Source of the DNA: Adiantum capillus-veneris
Lineage: Eukaryota > Streptophyta > Polypodiopsida > Polypodiales > Pteridaceae
Assembly: GCA_014529385.2 (NCBI GenBank)
Contig: CM043963.1
Coordinates: forward strand, 93,777,912-93,841,911
Reading direction: 5' to 3'
DNA: 64,000 nt
The position numbers and the translations under genes were made by a program. The notes under the pieces are model-generated. The model had not been told where the DNA came from. It did no database searches and saw only the letters and a list, made by a program, of their open reading frames with translations. Positions 11,440-23,470 of the stretch are shown piece by piece; position 1 is the first letter of the stretch, and every line of letters starts with the position of its first letter.

Positions 11440-12026
11440 GATTCATACATGGGAAAGAGGGGTACCACTGGTCAAGGAAGCGCTTCGAAGGCACAATTCA
11501 TGTGGTTCTGCAATTATAGTGTGGATCACATGTGGAAAATTTGCAACACAATCACTCAATGCCCTGCAAGAGTATCTAGAACTTGGCCTATGGAGAAGGA
11601 AACAAACATAAATGCCTTGGAGGTTGTGGATTTGGAGATAGGGGGCTTCACCGTTGATAAGATCGTAGCAAGCGAAACCAACAATGTGCATTATTGGCCA
11701 GGAGTATCCATTCAGGCCTCTAAGAAAAATGAATCAGCCATAACCATGGAGGCACATGTTGTTCAGCACACTCTTGTAAAGGTAGGCATGCATGAAAAAT
11801 TCATGGTGAAGACATCTTCTTCTCAAGATCAAGGAGAGAGGTACGAAGTCCATGTTGTCAGTAGTCCAATGTGTACATGTGGAGACTTTGCAAAACAAGT
11901 GGTGCAAAGTAAGCATATATAGTACATATTCCTCTACTATTTTGGCTTGGATTTGAACCACAATATGTTCGTCCATCAGAGAAAGCTTACAAATGAAGAT
12001 CTGCTACGTGTGTTCAATTGTTGACG
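11440..12026 (+). pseudogene. SWIM zinc-finger protein fragment
   Basis: The plus frame from about 11,440 encodes roughly 160 residues (QFMWFCNYSVDHMWKIC, YWPGVSIQASKKNESAITME) leading to RYEVHVVSSPMCTCGDFAK. A C-terminal SWIM-like segment follows: SKHI, a TAG stop (11,920-11,922), then YIFLYYFGLDLNHNMFVHQR and KLTNEDLLRVFNC with a natural stop. SWIM fingers (CxC...CxH) bind DNA or protein partners. Here the third Cys appears as Ser (SKHI against the usual CKHI), and the TAG lies inside the domain. The downstream sequence looks like a 3' UTR. The same domain, differently decayed, sits in the transposase-like pseudogene at 5.85-6.23 kb, so this may be another transposase or a host gene fragment. 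Confidence 0.55.
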
Positions 12027-12149
12027 TGCAACATAATTGCCATTGAGCACTTGTAACTTTGTATGTAATTGCGGGTTGATTTGGTATTGAAACTCTTTTA
12101 ATGAGAATTCTTGCTTCGGGATGATGTAATGTCTTTTGCTTTGAAATCT

Positions 12150-12325
12150 TTGACTTTGTGCATAACATATTTCTTTGTTAGTGGATGCTAATTGTTTTGT
12201 AGTTTGTCTACTTTGAGCATATCATATTTCTTTGTTTGTAGATGCTATGTGCTGGTTGAAGTTGTCTTGCAGTTCGTCTACTTTGTGCATAACATATTTC
12301 TTGGCTAATGGATGTTATGTGCTGA
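12150..12325. repeat. Degenerate tandem repeat, three units
   Basis: The core ACTTTGTGCATAACATATTT or a close variant occurs at 12,153, 12,210 and 12,280, followed by CTTTG/CTTGG and a GGATGCTA-like block. Spacing is 57 and 70 bp. It lies in the 3' flank of the SWIM pseudogene. Confidence 0.7.
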
Positions 12326-12329
12326 GTTA

Positions 12330-12900
12330 AAATTGTGGTTTGTGTTGGGTTTACATGTCCTAAAAGTGTAGATTGTATCTTATTGTCCTTCGAATATGTT
12401 TCAAGAATAATTTTTATCAAAGATAATGATAGTTTGAATATTCTAAGGGATTGAGAAATAACAAAAAAAAGCTCCCTCCAACAAGATCTCTCCAATGACA
12501 TCGTGGAAAGTTTTTGGCTAGAAAATATTGCCCAAGTAGAGGAACAGAAAAAAGATCCCTCAGAAGCTTCCATCAAAAGCTCTCTTTATACCCGTCCCCT
12601 TCTTATCCCTTTTACGAAGGATTTTCCACCAACATGTTTCCAGAACAACATTTGTGTCCAGAGGCTATCATTTCTTTTAAAAGAGTAGTTACCCATTTTT
12701 GGATAGCCAAACTGCACTCTTACTATGCAAATGTGAGCCAGAAGATCCTCACTGTCAATACGTCTAGAGCCCATGGCAAGTTTGCGTCTAAAGAAGGGAG
12801 TTTCTGTTGGGGTGCGGGCTTTTGTTGCATCTCTTGTGTGAACAACCTCTTCCACCTAGAAAAGTGATGTGTCAATAACCCATGTGGAGAACCTCTTACA
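12330..12900. other. Unassigned stretch with short overlapping ORFs
   Basis: A 117-codon plus-strand frame (12,514-12,867) and an 89-codon minus-strand frame overlap each other. I recognise no domain in either. Their overlap and lack of neighbours make a real gene unlikely. Confidence 0.2.
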
Positions 12901-13160
12901 ATCCATGTGTAAAGCATAGCCACTTGTGTTTATGCATAAGCAGCCATATATATGCCTCATGTGTCACAAGCCTGCTTCTTTGTATATGCCTATATAGAGG
13001 CACAATATGCTAAATAAAACTAAGTCTATCATTTTGAAACTATACTCTATTGTATTGTGTACCCAATATCAAGTCCTAAAACAACTCTATTCTAATCATG
13101 CTTATGCCATGAATGGCACACTAACCTATCCACCCTTGACTAACAAGTGGTATTAGATCC
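12900..13160 (+). other. Degenerate LTR end with iMet-type primer site
   Basis: The sequence has an LTR-like AT-rich end followed by TGGTATTAGATCC at 13,148-13,160. This resembles the tRNA-iMet primer-binding site TGGTATCAGAGC with substitutions. No gag follows within 1.5 kb, so this would be a relic of an LTR element. Confidence 0.35.
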
Positions 13161-14850
13161 AACGATTTCATACTTAGGTCTATCACTTCATTAGTTTCTA
13201 TTTGCATTATCTTAATAATTTTAATCCCCAATCACCACTTTGGCACGAGCATGCTCCACTACCCTTTGGTGAGTAGGTAAGGAGGAATTTTCTTTGAGCA
13301 TTGTGTGTGTACTCGTAAAGTGGTGTGCTTTTGTCTTCATTTTTTGCTTGCTTTACTGCAGTATTACTCCCACCATAAGCATAACTGACTTGTGCAACTA
13401 GTGTGTGCAAAGCTATTGCCAAGAGCAATTTGTTAAGTATTTATTTGCTTTAATCAAGCCTTGTGTGCGCAATTGATTGGCCATTTAAAATTTCAAAGAT
13501 TAGTGCTTTTTGTAAATTAGCAGCTCAAAAATTTGTGTGTGTTTTGTTTTGTTTATGAGAGAGCAATGAATGCTCATGGTTGTTTATGAGAGAAAGAGAG
13601 AGAAATGAATGCTCATGGCTTTTTTTGGTGAATAAAATGCCTGAGGCCTTTAACAATTGTGGGAAGAGCCACATGTTCATAGGATTTCCGTTTACTTTAA
13701 AAAAGAGAAAGGCCACGAGCCATTATCAACTTTACCAACACCCATAGCTACCCACCTGCATTCTCGTTCTGTCGCTCCAAACTCATCGACAGGGACAAAA
13801 TCCTCAACTGGCCGAGATCACCTACCCGGGCATGCTCAGTCCTACCCAAAGCTACATGTCAAACCCCCTCGCTATTAGCTGCTACATGCTACCATAGTTT
13901 CGTGGTTGTTGCACAACGAGACACCAAGGCTACTTCCATTTACCCCTCATGCATGCCGAACCCTGCCCCCTTCAGCCGAGTTGGTCTAGTTTGCAGATCC
14001 ATACCTCCAACACACCTTTCTTTTTCTCATCAACCATCGTTGCCATACCTGATCGATTGCAAAGTGCTGGCGTGGAGGCAGTTATCTTCGCCAATGACTC
14101 GATTGCGTGCAATCCTGACGGCAGTTCACAATAAAGCTCCGCCATCATCATATACACAAATTCTTTTCTCCATTGACTAATACCCTGCTCCCCCACACTC
14201 CCTTGCAGCGCCATCAAATCTGTTAGATTTAAAATCACTCATCAATTTCTTTTAGAAAGCATTTTTTAATTATTATCTTCAACATGATCCCCTTTCCCAC
14301 GATGCACTGGCTTCAAAGACTTGTATGAAATCCTTCTCTAAAGGTCTTTCCCACATAACTAAGGGTCTTATCTCACATTGTAGCAGCATGCTAGAGCTCC
14401 TACTTGCCATCTCTCAACGGGCCTTTTTATAAAATAAAAAAACGCCATTCTCTAGCAATTGAAAGGCCAAGATAGTATCCAAGCACTTAAGGGGGAGTTT
14501 TCTTGTAGGGAAAACCTTACCCACAGGCCCCTTGTTTACATGCCATGGCCTAAGAAATCTTTGTCAAAGATCAAACCCACTTACCAAAAGGTAGTTCTTG
14601 CAAGGAAAAGAGCAGCATAAGCTACACATCAATGCACATCGTCAAAACATCATCAAGCTTCAAAGAGAATTCAAAACCTCCCCATCATGCATTCAAATGA
14701 TTTTTCAACCTTCAAAGTTTTTTTTGTAAAGAGGTGCTTTATAGTATTGGAGAGTGACTTCGCAAATAGTTTTGAAACACCCTTTGAGGTTATGTGTACA
14801 TGAATATTAGACATTGCTCTTATTAAATAGTAAGACCTACCTCACATCAC
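13161..14850. other. Non-coding stretch
   Basis: No gene recognised. A short direct repeat (ATGAATGCTCATGG) occurs at about 13,567 and 13,604 with GAGAGA between. Several 60-90 codon frames on both strands overlap and show no family signature. Confidence 0.4.
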
Positions 14851-15317
14851 TTGGTGTGAAGCACAATGGGCAAGAAAAACATAGAGAAATTCACTGGCCG
14901 AACCTTCCACACATGGGAAAACCAAGGGCTACTTAATGCAAAAGCAGTTATGTTATTTCATTAAGCCACTAGCTTAAGATGACACATTGGAAATGCAGCA
15001 AAGCTTAGTGCAATTTGCAGCTAGGGACGAGCAAGCTCTTGGAATTCTGCTAACATCAAGTGATGAAAACTTTGTGCATTATTTGGATGATTGCACTATT
15101 AGGGTGGTAAAGCCCAATGTGCCATGCCTAAGAGTTGGCAGCCGGAGACTAACCGGGAACTAACAATGACCATTCATTCTACATAAAACAATAAGGACTC
15201 ATAACCCTTACACTATTGTGTTTGGAGTCCACCAAACCTGTGTCTTCTCTCTTCTCCATTGTTGCACACACACACACATACACACTCTTGCATGCGCACT
15301 TCGACTGGTATCAGATC
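14850..15317 (+). promoter_or_regulatory. Probable 5' LTR end and primer-binding site of Copia-2
   Basis: TGGTATCAGATC at 15,306-15,317 matches the tRNA-iMet complementary primer site used by most plant copia elements. Sequence upstream contains TACATAAAAC at about 15,180, a possible TATA region, and a short CA run at 15,267-15,285. The LTR start is not visible. The distance to the Gag ATG (16,271) is about 950 bp, a long leader. Confidence 0.55.
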
Positions 15318-16270
15318 TCAGGGACTGGGAGCACCATTGGAGCTCGACAGGGAAGCAGGTGGAGAAGGAGCAAAAACTGCAACACATTTTTGAAGATTTG
15401 TTTTGGCCTATCAAAATGTCTTTATATTCAAGCCGATTCCTGCTAATCATGACCGGTTTTTTCTCCTCTTCAACTTTGCAAAGAAAATTTTCTCAAAATC
15501 TTCAAAATTTTTGAGATACGTCACTCAGACTACCTATAGGTCGTGAAGTACAAGCTGCGGATTTTTACAAATTTGTTTTGACTTGTAGAAACAGTTCATT
15601 TTAAGTCCATACCTAATCTACCTAATTGTTCTCGCGTGGTCTACAACTTTGTAGAACGAAGTTTTTGCAAATTTTACATGGTTTGAGAGTTCAGACAGCA
15701 GGGTGGTCTACCTTCGTCGGTTCTTCTTCATACACATTTTTGTTGTGGACTCTTTCTGCAATCTCTATCACATGCATTTTTGTGGTTGATGTAAGATCTT
15801 ATGCGGTTTATGTATTGTAATGAAAATATGCAAAGCCTATTGTTGAGGGTCGTGGTAAGGTTTTATTGAGCTAGGGGATTCTCAAATGAGGAGATCCTTT
15901 TGGTGATACAGGTTTTGGAGCGAGCCCCCAATATCCTCATAGTTTCGGCATCGACATAAGATGTATGCTTATGCGGTCAGTGCAGCATTGGTGTACATTT
16001 GCTGATCTGCCATTGTTGCCATTGCTGTCATCTTTATGCATATTGTTTGTTCAGTTGGTCAGAGACACTCTTCTAGAGTTCGAGACACTGGCAGTGAAAG
16101 TTCTTTGAGATTCTATCTTGCCAGTTTAGCCAGTTTGATCAGCATTTTGGTCATTGTACACATTTGTTTTGGGTTCAAACGTCAGTTTTCCAAGGGAGAC
16201 TCTGTCAAAAATTTTCAGGTCTTCTATCATCAATCTTTAGTGCAATGGGTCTTTTTTCCCTTGTCAAAAG
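15318..16270 (+). other. Copia-2 leader
   Basis: Non-coding stretch between the primer site and the Gag ATG. It holds a few 60-100 codon frames without family signatures. I see no second function. Confidence 0.45.
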
Positions 16271-17025
16271 ATGGCTTCATCATTGGAGAACTCTTTATTT
16301 AACATTGAGAAGTTAGATCGAACTAACTTCCCATTTTAGAAGGATCAAATTTACAATGTCTTAATACTGAAGAAGCAGATCAGGCCGATAAAGATGAAGG
16401 GGATAAAGCCTGAGGATATGGATGAGTATGATTGGTAGGAGTTGGATGAGCTTGCAAGTTCCACCATCATACTGACTTTTTCAAAGAATGTGTACTTCAA
16501 TGTGAACATGGAAAAGACTAGCTATGAGTTGTGGAAGAAGTTATGTGACTTGTATGAGAAGCAAAGTGCAGCATCACAGGTTTATTGACTGAAAAAGTTA
16601 GTTGATTTGAAGACGGATGAGGAAACACCCATGTGCAACTATCTCAATGAGTTTAACTCAATTTTTAGTCAGCTTTCTTCACAAGGAGTCAATTTTGACG
16701 GTTCGATCAAAGCAATGTTCTTGCTAGTTACGTTGCCATAAAGTTGAGATACTTTTCGCATTGCCATAAGTAACTCAACACCTCGTGATGATTTAACACG
16801 TGCTGATGTTGAGGAAAGTTTGCTTACTGAAGAGGTTAGCAGGAAGAATATTGATGCTTCTTGTGGTACAAGCAATGCTCTCATTGTTCATGGTTGATCA
16901 CAAGAAAAGGGCAAGCAAAATCAGAGAGGAAAATCTGGTAGCAAATCACGTGGCTGAAAAGACATTGTGTACTATCATTGTCACAAAAAGGGTCACAAGG
17001 GTCACATGAAGAAAGACTGTTGAAA
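16271..17025 (+). pseudogene. Copia-2 Gag
   Basis: The ATG at 16,271 opens MASSLENSLFNIEKLDRTNF, the typical start of copia Gag (UBN2-type). It continues with SYELWKKLCDLYEKQSAASQ, KLVDLKTDEETPMCNYLNEF and FNSIFSQLSSQGVNFDGSIK. A CCHC knuckle is recognisable at about 16,970-17,022 (YHCHKKGHKGHMKKDC), with an extra GHK step and the first Cys as Tyr. Gag forms the virus-like particle and packages element RNA. In-frame stops near 16,340, 16,436, 16,588 and 16,740 show it is dead. Confidence 0.85.
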
Positions 17026-17194
17026 GTGGAAACGAGAGAAAGGCAAAGACCAGAAGCAGGAACAAGGCAAGACTAAGGAAAGCAGTATGAAGATTGAAGA
17101 GATCAACAATGTTTTTGTTGAAGATTTTGATGGAGATATTTATCTCACATCTGCCATGGATTCAACATTTTTGGTTGCCACTAATGACTATTCT

Positions 17195-17814
17195 TTATAG
17201 GATGGATTCTTGACTCAGGTGCTTCGTTTCATGTGACTCCTCACAGAGAGTGGTTTAGTACATATCATGCATCCCATAAAGGTCGTGTTCGTCTTGGCAA
17301 TGATTTTTTTTGCGGCATAGTTGGTGTTGGCGATGTGTAGCTGAAATTTCAGAATGGTTCTTCATTCATGTTCAAGAATGTGAGACATGTACCAAAGCTT
17401 ACCAAAAGCTTGATTCGTAAAGAACAATTGGGCGACACAAGATATTACTGCAAATTTGGTGATAGTTTGTGGAGGATTACCAAAGGTTCTTTAGTGGTAG
17501 CACATGGCTCAAAGTCTAGGACTTTTTACGTGCTACATGTATCCAATGTTAAAAACCATGTAATTTGTGTAACTGAGAAGCCAAGTGTTTCTTTGTGGCA
17601 TCGCCAATTAGGACATATGTCTCAAAAGGGAATGAAAATCTTGTCTCGTTTTGGTTATGTTCCTGGCTTCAATTTCTTGGACTTTTTAGTTTGTGAGAAT
17701 TGTCTTTATGGTAAACAAACACAATCACCACACAAAAGGGGAAGCACTCAAAAAAGTGAGCCATTAGAGTTACTGCATAGTGATGTGTGTGGACCTATGC
17801 CTAACGTATCCATG
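17195..17814 (+). pseudogene. Copia-2 protease and N-terminal integrase
   Basis: Protease start ILDSGASFHVTPHREWF at about 17,205-17,255, a stop at about 17,338, then FKNVRHVPKLTKSLI. From 17,368 an open frame gives the pre-integrase zinc domain (LWHRQLGHMSQKGMKIL, FLVCENCLYGKQTQ) and LELLHSDVCGPMPNVSM. At 17,814 it stops matching integrase and runs into LTR-X. The expected next residues (about 13, up to the DDFSR block) are missing, and the downstream half resumes at 44,083. The sequence is of the TNT1-like copia type. Confidence 0.88.
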
Positions 17815-18770
17815 TGTAGGGAGGTGTTGTAGCACGACCTAATTGCAACCCGCACAAAATTATCAAATCTGTGGATCCGGCAACCCGGCTAGGGCATGGA
17901 AGCACAAGCTTCGGATGAATGGAATAGAGGATTCAAGAGATCACCTCTCCAATGAAAGTAGAGATTAGCCATGGCAAGACTAACTCTAAACCTATTCTAA
18001 TCACTAATCAATTAATCTCCTACACACATCAAGCCCACCAAAGTCCGACTTGCCATAGACTAGAAACCCCAAGTACACTAATGATAAGCACACACTAATT
18101 ACCACATGTCAATTATGGCACTTCATCAATAGCTACACACACAAGGTGAATGGTGCTAGAGCTTCATAAAATCTATCTACACACAAGCAAAGAATAGGGT
18201 ACACATACAAATTACAAGATTAAAACCCAACTTAATCAACCTAATTTGTGATGCTAAATATCACAAATCAATTGCTCGTAGAGAGATAAGAGTGGTTACT
18301 AGCAAGAAGTACATACATCTCTCAAATCTAGAATAATGAAAGTGTAATACTACTTCATGACAAGATGAAATGTAGAGAAGAAGTAGACTAATGAGAAAAT
18401 AAGAATTAGATTAATCAAAAAGAGCTTACTCTAATTACAATGGTTAGCACTAGCCTCTCAAGCATAGACATTAAGCTCAAGGCTAGGCCAAAGAGTGAAC
18501 ACTCTAGAGAGAGGGAGCTCTCAAAAGTGGATCCTCAAGAGTGGATGCTCAAGAATGAAGCCTCCTTGCATAAGGGCTTCCTTTTAAGGGCTTTCACCAC
18601 AATCCCTTCTACTATGGGTTTAAGATTGAGCCCTCTAACTAGAACATACAACTTTGGAACTCCAAGTGAGCCCAATAATTTACAAAGTGAGTTGGAAATA
18701 TTATGCACAACCATAGCATATCTACTGCTTGATGCATACCCTGTGTAGCATGTGTTAGCCGCTGCTAACA
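17815..18770 (-). repeat. LTR-X, first LTR copy
   Basis: A ~956-bp unit with plus-strand ends TGTAGGGAGG and GCTGCTAACA, so TG...CA on either strand. It is followed by TTACCCCCTTCCTA, which on the minus strand is a polypurine tract (TAGGAAGGGGGTAA) abutting an LTR start TGTTAGCAGCGGCTAACA. The terminal TGTTAGC/GCTAACA is itself an inverted repeat. A closely similar copy lies 52 bp downstream. It begins exactly where the Copia-2 integrase frame is broken. Confidence 0.8.
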
Positions 18771-18822
18771 TTACCCCCTTCCTAATTTGGCACACATCCT
18801 CGTGTGTCGGCGAAGCAAAACA
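18771..18822 (-). other. 52-bp spacer with polypurine tract between LTR-X copies
   Basis: Closely matches the 52 bp that follow the second LTR copy (CCTAATTTGG, CCTCGTGTG, CGGCGAAGCAAAACA against CGGTGAATCAAGACA). It is therefore the 3' end of an LTR-X interior and not random sequence. Confidence 0.75.
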
Positions 18823-19776
18823 TGTAGGGAGGCATTGTAGCATGACCTAATCGCAACCCACACAAAATTATCAAATCCGTGGATCCGGAAACCCGGCTAG
18901 GGCATGGAAGCATGAGCATCGAATGAATGGAATAGAGGATTCAAGAGATCACCTCTCCAATGCAAGTAGAGACTAGTCATGGCAAAACTAACTCTAAACC
19001 TACTCTAATCACTAATCAAATAATCTCCTACACACATCAAGCCCACCGAAATCCGACTTGCCATAGACTAGAAACCCCAAGCACACTAATGATAAGCACA
19101 CACTAATTACCACATGTCAATTAAGGCACTTCATCAATAGCTACACACACGAGGTGAATGGTGCTAGAGCTTCATAAAACCTATCTACACAGAAGCAAAG
19201 AATAGGGCACACACACAAATTACAAGATTAATATCCAACTTACTCAACCTAATTTGTGATGCTAAATATTGAAAATCAATTTCTCGTAGAGAGATAAGAG
19301 TGGTTACTAGGAAGAAGTACATACATCTCTCAAATCTAGAATAATGAAAGTGTAATACTAGTTCATGACAAGATGAAATGTAGATAAGATGTAGACTCTA
19401 ATGAGAAAATAAGAATTAGAATCAAGGAGAGCTTACTCTAATTACAATGGTTAGCACTAGCTCTCAAGCATAGACATTAAGCTCAAGGCTAGGCTAAAGA
19501 GTGAACACTCTAGAGAGAGGGATTTTTCAAAAGTGGATCCTCAAGAGTGGATACTCAAGAATGAAACCTCATTGCCTAAAGGATTCCTTTTAAAGACTTT
19601 CACCCCAATTCCTTCTACTATGGGTTTGCGGCTTGAGCCCTCAAACTACCATATACAAGTTTGGAACTCCAAGTGAGCCCAAGACTTATACAAAGTGAGT
19701 GGAAATATTATGCACAACCATAGATATCTCCCGCTTGATGCACATTCTGTATAGCCTGTGTTAGCCGCTGCTAACA
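18823..19776 (-). repeat. LTR-X, second LTR copy
   Basis: A ~954-bp direct copy of 17,815-18,770 with scattered substitutions, small indels and the same ends. It is followed on the right by its own polypurine tract (plus strand TTCCCCCCTTCCTA at 19,777-19,790) and the long non-coding interior. The tandem LTR-spacer-LTR order suggests one LTR-X inserted just inside the 3' end of another. Confidence 0.8.
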
Positions 19777-21324
19777 TTCCCCCCTTCCTAATTTGGTGCA
19801 CGTCCTCGTGTGCCGGTGAATCAAGACACGGTGACATTGTAGAAAGCAAGTCCATGAAAGAAATGTTGAGTTGCAAAACATAAGAACAAGAAATGAGCAT
19901 CAAAGGCCAACAAGGATACAAAACGTAAAGTACAATGAAAAATCATGCAAAGTGAATTTTTTTTTTCTAAAAGATGGGTGAATTATAGTCAAAAACTAGA
20001 CAACATAAAGCAAAAAAGACACCTATACTATTGTGAAGATTAAACCACTTGAAATCCAGTTTTATGCATGAAACACAAACAATTATGACCCTAGGCTAAT
20101 GCGAGTTCATAAATCATTCAAGTCTATCATGTCTACGAGCTATAAAAAAGCTCTTAATCTATTAGTACATTGTCATAGATTTTTGAAGCTCATGGAAGTT
20201 TTGGTTTTGTCATTCATTGAAAAAAAGTTAAATTCATCAGAAGGCTACCATCCCAAGGCAACCATCCCAAGGCAAGTCTAGGTGCAACTCTCGGCTCCTT
20301 GAACCCTCAAGAAGGTGTTCCAAAATCCGACTAGCCTACCAAGGCGATGACTAACCCCTATCAGCCCAGGGCATTGGTTTAGGGCCTTGACCAAGCGATC
20401 CAAGGTGATTCCCCTCGCCTGCCAACTGCCAATAATGCGCTAGGCCTCACATAGACACAACATAACATATAGATTTGATTTTCATGTGCCTAGTAGCATT
20501 TTTGCTACTTTTTCTTGATACTTTTTTGCTTTATTGATTCTTTTTATAGCATTTTCTATTACTTCCTTTATGAGATGCTTATGAAAATTGGACTAAAGCC
20601 TAATCATAGCCCTAGGTCATGTTAAAAATGAATGGAGTATTAAGACTACCACTAAGAGTCTAGTATTAAAGATGAACCTACATTAACCTAAGGTCAAGGC
20701 CAATTACCTATGATTAGCACACATAAAACCTAATTTTTTGATGAGTTAATTTTCACAAAGCAAAGTGTTGAAACTTTAGTATGCCTAGCCATCAACATGA
20801 AAGAACCATAATTTATAAGCAAAAATTACTTAAGCCAAGCATAGAGAATGAAGAGATGAACAAAAGGGAAAAATCATGGAAGGATTACACCTATTCATGC
20901 TCTTTTGAGCATCTTTGAACAAGCATCCCCTTTGTAGAGAAGCCTCTTGATCTTTTTATTTGCAAAAAAAGCTGATTTGAAGCTAAGTGTAAACACAAGC
21001 TCCAAAAGGCCTTTTATTGAAATCCAAAAGCACACGAAAAAAAAAACATTAATGAAAACCTAAAGCTGGGGTCTTCAATACCCAAATATGCCAAAGGGAC
21101 AAAACCCAAGGGAAAAAAATACCTTTGGTTATGCATATGATGCTCTTTGTAGCAAATTTATGCATGCATATCAACAATGAGAGATAAAATGCTTTTACAT
21201 AAGCAAATTTTACAGTTTACAATCTCTCATGTATGATTCAAAAGTTTGATTAATTTCTAGCTCAATGAAATATGGAATTTAAAACAAGCTAAGAGCTGAA
21301 AATAATGCAACTTTTGAATGAAAT

Positions 21325-21620
21325 GAAGTGGCTCTCGAAAGCCGAATTTTACATTTTTAAAGCTCTAAACAAGTTGGCTAACAACTAGCTCACATGCAAT
21401 TTTCAATTTAAGAGCAATCTATGAGCTAGAGATGACTTCAACTTGATGAATTGAAAATGAATGGCTCTCAATAGCCAAATTTGTACTTGAAAGCTCAAAA
21501 AGTTGGCTAAACACTAGCTCAAATGAAAACATTTACATTTTAGACGAAGCTATGAGATAGCATATATACAACTTTTAGTCCAAAGAAATGGAATGGCTCT
21601 AAGTAGCCAAATTTTGCAAA
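21325..21620. repeat. Degenerate tandem repeat, about 110-130 bp, three units
   Basis: Three units share the blocks TGGCTCTCAATAGCCAAATTT, GAAAGCTCAAAAAGTTGGCTAA and ACTAGCTCAAATG with substitutions. GGCTCTC/GAAAGCC in the first unit makes a short imperfect hairpin. Confidence 0.7.
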
Positions 21621-21649
21621 TTCTGCAATGATGACCACCCCTTCTTAGA

Positions 21650-22545
21650 TCAATAAAAGTACACTCCTGCCCACATCCCCTCAAAATACTCCAATCATTA
21701 GTGCTTTTAAACATTTTGTCATTCAAAGTAAGCACTAAAAAATGCACAATCAACCACAAACCCAAAATTTTACTGTCCTCTCATGGTCATTCAAAGAAGA
21801 TCAATGTTAGTGTTATACAAGGATTTTCCATTTAAATCAAACACTAAAAATGTACAATCAATGCCAAGCCAAACTTTCAATGCACACCCTCGATGATCAC
21901 ATCCAACTAGCACTCATACGGCATGCATAACAAGGGAAAAAGAGAGCATAAGATGAAGTGAATTGAAGCTCCCTTGAGGCATAAAAACCTTGTTTTGTAT
22001 CATTGGCCATCATCCCTTCAAAAAAGATCATTGATTAGTGCTATAAATTCATATGGTCAACACAACACAAGCACTAAAAATCATGTTCAATGCTATCTCA
22101 TGGCCATTCAAGAAGCGTAGTGCTATGCAATGATTAAAATCAAGCACTAAAATGCAAAAGAAATGCTAAGTTCAAACACAAAGTCCCAACCAAGGATCAA
22201 CTCATCCAATGTAGCTCTCAAATGAAGCTAGTATACATGTCCAAAAGAATTCTCCATCTAGTGCAATTAGAATTATTGAATAAAACTAAGTACTAAACTT
22301 CATGCGCAATCACAATATCAATCTTTTTAATGACTTTCATGCACAAAGATACTCAATGGATGCACACACAATTGTAGCAACATGTGTGCTCTTTATGGCA
22401 TGCATCACCAGTGATGGAATTGACTATTTAGCATTTGTGGCAATAAAATCCCAATGAATCTCATTTGTTAGTGCATGCTTGGCAGTCAAAGTAAGCTTAA
22501 AATTTACCATGATTAGTCATAAACAACAATTTTAACATCATTTCA
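21650..22545. repeat. Degenerate AGTGCT/AGCACT array
   Basis: At about 80-140 bp intervals a TTAGTGCT-like block is followed 30-50 bp later by CAAGCACTAAAAATG or a variant (near 21,690, 21,805, 22,035, 22,117, 22,258 and 22,468). Each pair is an inverted repeat (AGTGCT...AGCACT), so the array is a string of small potential hairpins. Confidence 0.6.
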
Positions 22546-22689
22546 TGGTCATTCATTCAAAATTGATGTTTAATTTTAACACATTTGGATTTTCTGATCT
22601 CAAGGCAAAGATCAAGGTTGGGAATACGTTCTTATTATTTTTTTTAATATTTATTTTTTAATTTTAAAGTTGTTTATTTCCTTGAAAAA

Positions 22690-23470
22690 GCTCTGCTGAC
22701 TTCGATCTGCAGCAATGGGGCCGTTGGCATGTTGCGAGACTCGGGAGGGGTGTGGGACCAAAGCAGTACGAGAGGGTGTGTGTGTGTGTGTTCGTGATGC
22801 GCCAAAACTGGCAAATGAGCTTTTTGTGTGTGGGTCCTGACCTGATGCAGCGGGAGGGATCAAAATCCAGATCATGTGTGTTTGTGTGATGGCGTGGGCT
22901 CTTGAAAGCCTCAACCAACGAGGCCGAGAAGTTCTTTATGTGGCGAGCAGCTGCAGTCAAAGAACATGGGGTAGCTGCTCATTGGTGGGCAGCATGAAGC
23001 CGTATAGGGACATTGCTGCAGCACCGTGTGTGTGTGTGTGTGTGTGTGTGTTTGCCTGGCTCTCTGATTGGTGTGAGAGAAACCAAGTATATGCTTCAGG
23101 GTATGGGCCGCAAGCACCTTTTGAGGCTTGCAGGGGCCCGAGTGTGTGTGTGTTTCATAAACCAGCGGCGAGAGAAGACGCTAATCATGGCATGATGGCA
23201 GTCATAAATGGGCCAGCAGGTCGTGAGCGTGTGTGTGTGTGTGTGTTTGAATCAAGCCAAGCAAGTGGGGGTATGTGTGTGGAGTTAAGACGCACCAAAA
23301 CTAGTAGTTGGAGGTTCCATAAAGGTTGCAAGAGAAGCAGGGTTGAGTCTTGTGTGTGTGTGTGGTAGCGAGCATCGACTTTGACCGAGCCTTAGTCAAG
23401 CCGAAACGCACCTGTGTGCGTTTTGTCCTCATCCTTCATGCGGTGAGAATAGGAGTGGCCGAGATCAGCG
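22690..23470. repeat. GC-richer island with recurrent (TG)n tracts
   Basis: Short TG tracts recur about every 50-160 bp: near 22,779, 22,876, 23,027-23,051, 23,140, 23,229-23,247, 23,271 and 23,350. The sequence between them is clearly richer in GC than the AT-rich flanks. A 164-codon frame across it is made of CVCVCV runs from the TG tracts and shows no domain. Confidence 0.65.

Noticed and set aside
18440-18748. 102-codon plus-strand frame inside LTR-X
   Set aside because: The frame is not kept in the second LTR copy, so it is not under protein-level constraint.
22874-23368. 164-codon plus-strand frame with repeated CVCVCV
   Set aside because: The Cys-Val runs come from (TG)n tracts. No signal peptide or metal-binding pattern that is independent of the microsatellites.
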